Part shown: one piece after another, positions 60,155-64,000 of the stretch
Position numbering within the stretch: the first letter of the stretch is position 1
Layout of the letters: the number at the start of each line of letters is the position of its first letter
Assembly: GCA_030549175.1 (NCBI GenBank)
Contig: JAUKUA010000006.1
Coordinates: 3,100,001-3,164,000 of the forward strand
Reading direction: 5' to 3'
Source of the DNA: Lasiosphaeris hirsuta
Taxonomy: Eukaryota; Ascomycota; Sordariomycetes; Sordariales; Lasiosphaeriaceae
DNA length: 64,000 nucleotides
Notes under the pieces: model-generated
The model's database searches: none
The model's input: only the letters and a program-made list of their open reading frames with translations
What the model was told of the DNA's origin: nothing
Position numbers and translations under genes: made by a program

Positions 60155-60884
60155 GCATGAGCGGTACCGCATTGTGCCAGGACCCATGCGAGCCATGCCC
60201 ATTCCGAATCCATACTGGTCGGCCTCGTGTCAAGGGAGATCGTCCCCCCAAAGGCGAATGCATCCCCCATGTGTTGGGGTGGAGTTGGCCCAGTCTCAGC
60301 AGTATCATCAACTGGTAACGAGGGACGCCAGCACATCAAGATGGGTCACACTTTGAGCCGCATCTCTACAGTCGCCATATGCATCTGACGAACCCTCTTT
60401 CCTCCTGTCCGTCTAGCTTTCCGTCATTTTCCTTTCTCTTGCATCTGTATCTGGACATTTTGCCATCCCCTTGCCCCGCACTACCTCTTCCGTCACCGCA
60501 ATAAAGCACACATGTCTCGCCGTTGCTGGCTCAGAAAAACTTCCTGCGTCCGAGCCTTGAATACGTAGCATATCAGCCTTAACTTCTTCCACCACCCACA
60601 ACACCCTCTTGTCCGTAGGACAGGCTTCACCCTCCCGGCTTGCCTTACTTTTCGCGCCTTCTATACCACATTGCCCCTAGGTTGGGCTCGATTGCATCGC
60701 ATCTTACAGGAGTTCGGATCCCGTCCCGCGGTCTTCTAATTTTTTATTTTTTTTTGGGTTGTCGTCCTGCTTCCGCCTTGGTGTCTCTGTTAGAGACCTC
60801 TTCGGAGTTTGTCCGCGTTCCCACTTTTTAGCTCGGCCTTCTTGTCACTTCACGGCTCGACCCATTGGAGAGACAAACTACACG

Positions 60885-61777
60885 ATGGGAGGCTTCTACA
60901 TGCAGTATCTGGAAAGTAAGTTGTCAATTGAGTCGTTGAGATGGTCTGGATAACTCTACCTCTCTGTCTTTCCCCATCCCCATGGGGAAGAGAAACACAA
61001 GCCCTTTTTCCAATCCCACACTGTTCTGTCGTGTGGTGGTGGGGTGTTGTCTCGAACCAAAAAAAAAAAAAAAGCATGTCATCCGTCCGCCTTGTGGGTG
61101 GTCAACCCCTGCACGACATCTCCACGACATGGAGGTTGCTCCGCCGGTTCCTGCTTCTGAGATTCGAATCCCGGCCACCACCACCACCACCAAACTCCCC
61201 CAAGCCCCGTCACCTGTCGATCCGCAAGTGCCCTGCCCGTCTCTGTAGGGCTGAGGCGGTTCATGTTAGGCTGTCATGCAGATGCCCTTCTCCATGTCAT
61301 CATCCAGCCCTGTGTGCACCACGCGCCCCCCTTGCACAGAGGAAGTTGCCCGATTGATGGCGTGTCAGGGCGACCTGCCGGGATGACGCAGCTAACTGAG
61401 GCTTCTTCGCAGGCCTTTGCCGGCGCCGTGGGTGGATGGACCCCATGTACGAGTGCTACCACGACTCTAACGGCTACACTTGCCTGGTTCTGGTCAATGG
61501 CCGCGAGTACCAGACCGATCTTGCATACGAATCGGACAACCTAGCCCAGGAGAATGCGGCCATGCGCGCCTTCATGGTCTGCCGGAACTTTTCGGTCAAT
61601 GGCGGCATGCTGGCCCGCAACGGGATCGTCCAGGGGCTGCCAGCTGACCAGACCACTCGGAAGACTCGCAAGAGCCGTCACACTTCGTCTTCCCATCACG
61701 GCCACAGCCACAGCCATCACCACAGCCGTCGGTCCGGCCACCACTCGAGCAGCAGCTCGACCGCCTCACTAGAGTGA
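60885..61777 (+). CDS. Small dsRNA-binding-domain protein with His/Ser-rich tail
   Basis: Two exons: 60885-60915 and 61413-61777. The 497-bp intron (GTAAGT, TTCGCAG) is the longest inferred in the window. The protein is 131 aa. Exon 1 encodes MGGFYMQYLE and exon 2 continues SLCRRRGWMDPMYECYHDS, so the first helix of a dsRBD (YMQYLESLCRRRGW) is formed only by the splice. Strands GYTCLVLVNGREYQTDLAY and the second helix (LAQENAAMRAFMVC) complete one dsRBD-like fold; then NFSVNGGMLARNGIVQGLP. The lysines usual at the start of helix 2 (KKxAK) are replaced by Asp/Asn/Glu (SDNLAQENAA), so RNA affinity is uncertain. The tail (about 100-131) is His/Ser/Arg-rich and could bind metal or RNA. Family from memory: a short conserved fungal DRBM protein of unknown role. 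Confidence 0.72.
61059..61073. repeat. 15-base A homopolymer inside the dsRBD intron
   Basis: Uninterrupted A run followed by GCATG. Confidence 0.9.
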
Positions 61778-62035
61778 GCGAGGCGGAAACGGAAGCCCGC
61801 ATCTTTTTGTGACAAAGGGGGGGGGCGGAGGAGGGGACGATGATTGGATTCGCTGAATCTTTAATCATTGACACCCCCACCGTCCGCCCTACCAGTAGGG
61901 CCAAGACTCTGGACCGGGGCCCAAAGCCGGACCCTAAACCCAATCGGTGGAGAGTAGGAATCCGAATATCGCCTCTGGAAACCCGGACCTTTTTTTCTGA
62001 TATAAACTTGGAGAAGGCTTCACAGCACCCATGGT

Positions 62036-62062
62036 GAGAGAGAGACAGAGAGACAGAGAGAC
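62036..62062. repeat. GAGACAGA short tandem repeat
   Basis: About three units of an 8-bp purine-rich repeat. Confidence 0.8.
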
Positions 62063-62176
62063 CCGGCCGGGTCTTTTTATACCCCGTTGGTGGCACCCAA
62101 CCCGAATCCCAGGAGCGAAAGGAGCCAGGAATCGGAGACAGCGAGATATGACAAGACGAAGAGACGAACCCCCCTC

Positions 62177-62193
62177 AAAAAAAAAAAAAAAAA
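62177..62193. repeat. 17-base A homopolymer
   Basis: Uninterrupted A run followed by CAAATGCAT. Confidence 0.9.
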
Positions 62194-64000
62194 CAAATGC
62201 ATCCCACGACATGACTGACACGACCGTTACGACCCTAGACCAACGACTACTTATCGACGACTTGGATCCGTTTCCTATTTCTTTTTTCTTTTGCTCCGGA
62301 TTCACTTACTTCAGCATACTTTTTGGTGCTCTTTCTTGGATTTTCCATGCGTTACCTACCGTCAATTCAAAATAGCCCGCTTTTTTTTTTTGGTGGCCAC
62401 GGCGGCCTTTCCATTCGCTCCCCCAGCTGGGTTACACAGAACCAGCTGGGGCAGGCCTGCCTTCCTCCAGCCAACTCGGATACGAAACACAACCACTCGG
62501 AGGCGACTTTGGTAAACCGGACAGACCGCGATACAAATATGGATTGGAACCTTTGCCTTTGTTGCCGAACCACTAGATAACGGCCATCCGTTTCATCACT
62601 GAATACGCAAAGTTGCTAAGTTCCAGGAGGGAAGGCAAGTCAACTTTTGAGGAAACACGTTTTGCCAGTTTTCCAGGGCTATTTTGTAACCAACTTGCAT
62701 GGCTTCTTCCAACCTGGGCAGACCACGGGGATATTGGGTTTTCTAACCCCCATGATACGACGAGATGTCTATTTTCATTTCTCTCCGTTTTGCCCTGAGC
62801 AACTTGCTCCTTGGCCTCTGTACCCTTGTTCAAGGGAAAGCATGTGAGAGGGCAGCCGGTTTTATCTTGCATAGCAACGACTTTGTGGTTGGCGCTTTTG
62901 CTGCATTTTTCTTCATAGCCGTGGAGCCTTATTTTCTTTCAATGGAGGAAATTTCGAAGATGGGAAATATGGTTTCATACGATCTGGGAGGATGTTCGTG
63001 TTCAAAATTGGTGGACTTCCCAGTCACTTCAAGGGAGATTGGTTTCTGACAAGGGGAATTGGAGGGAATTCTGCCTTGGGTCTTGCTTGAGATGGATTGT
63101 GGATTGGCGTCAACGTTTGCGCTGCGGGCTACAACCGCCTCAATTATGAAACTGCAAAAAGGGGAGGGCTTTCTTTTATGAATTGACGACACACGAAACA
63201 AACTTACTAGCTAGGCACTAGGAGCTTCTCTCAGGAGAGTGATGATGATTATGAGAATATGTTTTTCTCCTCTCATATGGCTGAATGGACCGTTTTGGTG
63301 AATGATTGCGTTTGGCGCTTGGGTGATGTTGAGCAACGACGCATATTATGGTTGAGCAGGTGGTGTAACCAAGACGGAATAACCAGCTCGCCGGGCCAAG
63401 ATTGGGGAGTATAAATAGATAATGGGTTGACAAGTCACTTTGGAAGCGCACCACTAGGGTGGTGCTGGTGCCGGGACACATATTCACGGGAAGAGCGCGC
63501 CACGGGCCATGGAAGGCGCCGGCAAAGAGCCGACGGTGAGAGCGACACTGGTTCTTGTGTGAATGGTGAATGGCCTCCCGCTGAGCCAAGCTAGCCAAGT
63601 AGAATGGGTGGTTCAGTTACACGTCAACCTCGACCACCTATCTGGTGTGTGTACGTGTGGACCTGAGCCGTGTGACATGATTGACCAGCGTTTTGAAAGA
63701 TATGTTTCATGTTTCAAAACGGAGCTGGCCAACCAAGGGAGAGGAGCGTTCGTTCACAGAATGGATCGTCCAAGGATCACGCGGCATGTCACTCGTCACT
63801 GATTGCCTGCCCACCCAGGATTCTTCAACGGCGGTCCGGACTGAAGGGACGCAATGCACGACAGTATCGAGTTATTAAGTGTAAGCCTGGTAGTATGGGT
63901 ACAGAGCATTCCCATCAAAGGTGGTGTCCTCCTTCTTACGTCACACTGGTATTCACGAGAGGCATTTGCGACGCAGGTCCCCCATTGCTGAGCGAAGTCG

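Larger units (their letters stand above)
55503..60884. other. 5.4-kb region without a supportable gene
   Basis: It holds short tandem repeats (58490-58555; 59428-59455), A runs (57536-57552, 60138-60154), a T run at 56757-56766, and CATGG-rich sequence near 59060-59150. Frames up to 248 codons (59565-60311 minus) overlap others in all frames and have no motif. The 3' end should include the promoter of the dsRBD gene. Confidence 0.5.
61778..64000. other. 2.2-kb terminal region without a supportable gene
   Basis: It holds the 3' flank of the dsRBD gene, a GAGACAGA repeat (62036-62062), an A run (62177-62193) and a T run near 62381-62391. No frame shows a motif. A TATAAATAG element at about 63411-63419 has no gene attached within the window. 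Confidence 0.5.

Noticed and set aside
59565..60311. 248-codon open frame on the minus strand
   Set aside because: Overlapped by several open frames on both strands and includes a poly-Phe stretch from a homopolymer. No family resemblance.
61155..61180. tRNA T-arm-like GATTCGAATCCC
   Set aside because: The flanks do not pair as a T stem on either strand, and no D arm or acceptor stem is found upstream.

Overview
This window is nuclear DNA of a filamentous ascomycete, most likely a Sordariomycete. The evidence is short introns (47-258 bp, with one of about 0.5 kb) carrying GT(A/G)AGT-type donors and CTAAC/CTGAC branch sites, Zn2Cys6 regulators with fungal MHR domains, fungal-type polyubiquitin, and AT-rich decayed sequence with nonsense changes compatible with RIP. 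No bacterial, phage or CRISPR features were seen. All exon borders below were assembled by eye from splice signals and reading-frame continuity, without transcripts.

Layout. 1-1.1 kb holds two degenerate same-strand copies of a fungal multigene family. 1.1-3.3 kb is gene-poor with unrecognised coding-like pieces. At 3.3-3.65 kb there is a small two-exon gene for a single-pass membrane protein. Then come a TamA/DAL81-like nitrogen co-regulator (4.06-6.46 kb, minus), a GNAT acetyltransferase (9.7-10.6, minus), a UPC2-like Zn2Cys6 factor (10.8-12.1, minus), a probable OB-fold protein (12.7-13.9, minus), divergent from ERG27 3-keto-steroid reductase (14.6-16.1, plus), an FLVCR/SLC49-type MFS transporter (16.4-18.3, minus), complex III hinge subunit QCR6 (20.1-20.8, minus) and a WBP2-like GRAM protein (21.7-22.6, minus). 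A 6.8-kb stretch without a supportable gene follows (22.6-29.4 kb).

The next block, all minus, is a GBD/FH3 protein without FH2 (29.4-32.0), an Apd1-type [2Fe-2S] protein (32.7-34.0), a GPT2/SCT1-type glycerol-3-phosphate acyltransferase (35.1-37.6), a BRAP2/ETP1-type RING/ZnF-UBP protein (39.4-41.8), a possible 63-aa Cys protein (42.0-42.15), four-unit polyubiquitin (42.4-43.4) and a large Zn2Cys6 factor with an internal zinc cluster (46.65-49.2). The last part has the five-exon beta subunit of protein farnesyltransferase (53.65-55.5, plus) and a small dsRNA-binding-domain protein with a His/Ser-rich tail (60.9-61.8, plus), separated by long non-coding stretches with homopolymers and short tandem repeats.

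How they work together: these are mostly housekeeping genes (sterol and glycerolipid synthesis, respiration, ubiquitin, prenylation, Rho signalling) plus three zinc-cluster regulators. There is no secondary-metabolite cluster or operon-like unit. The least explained items are the small membrane gene at 3.3 kb, the OB-fold protein, the FH2-less formin-like protein, the dsRBD mini-protein and the decayed gene family at the left edge.
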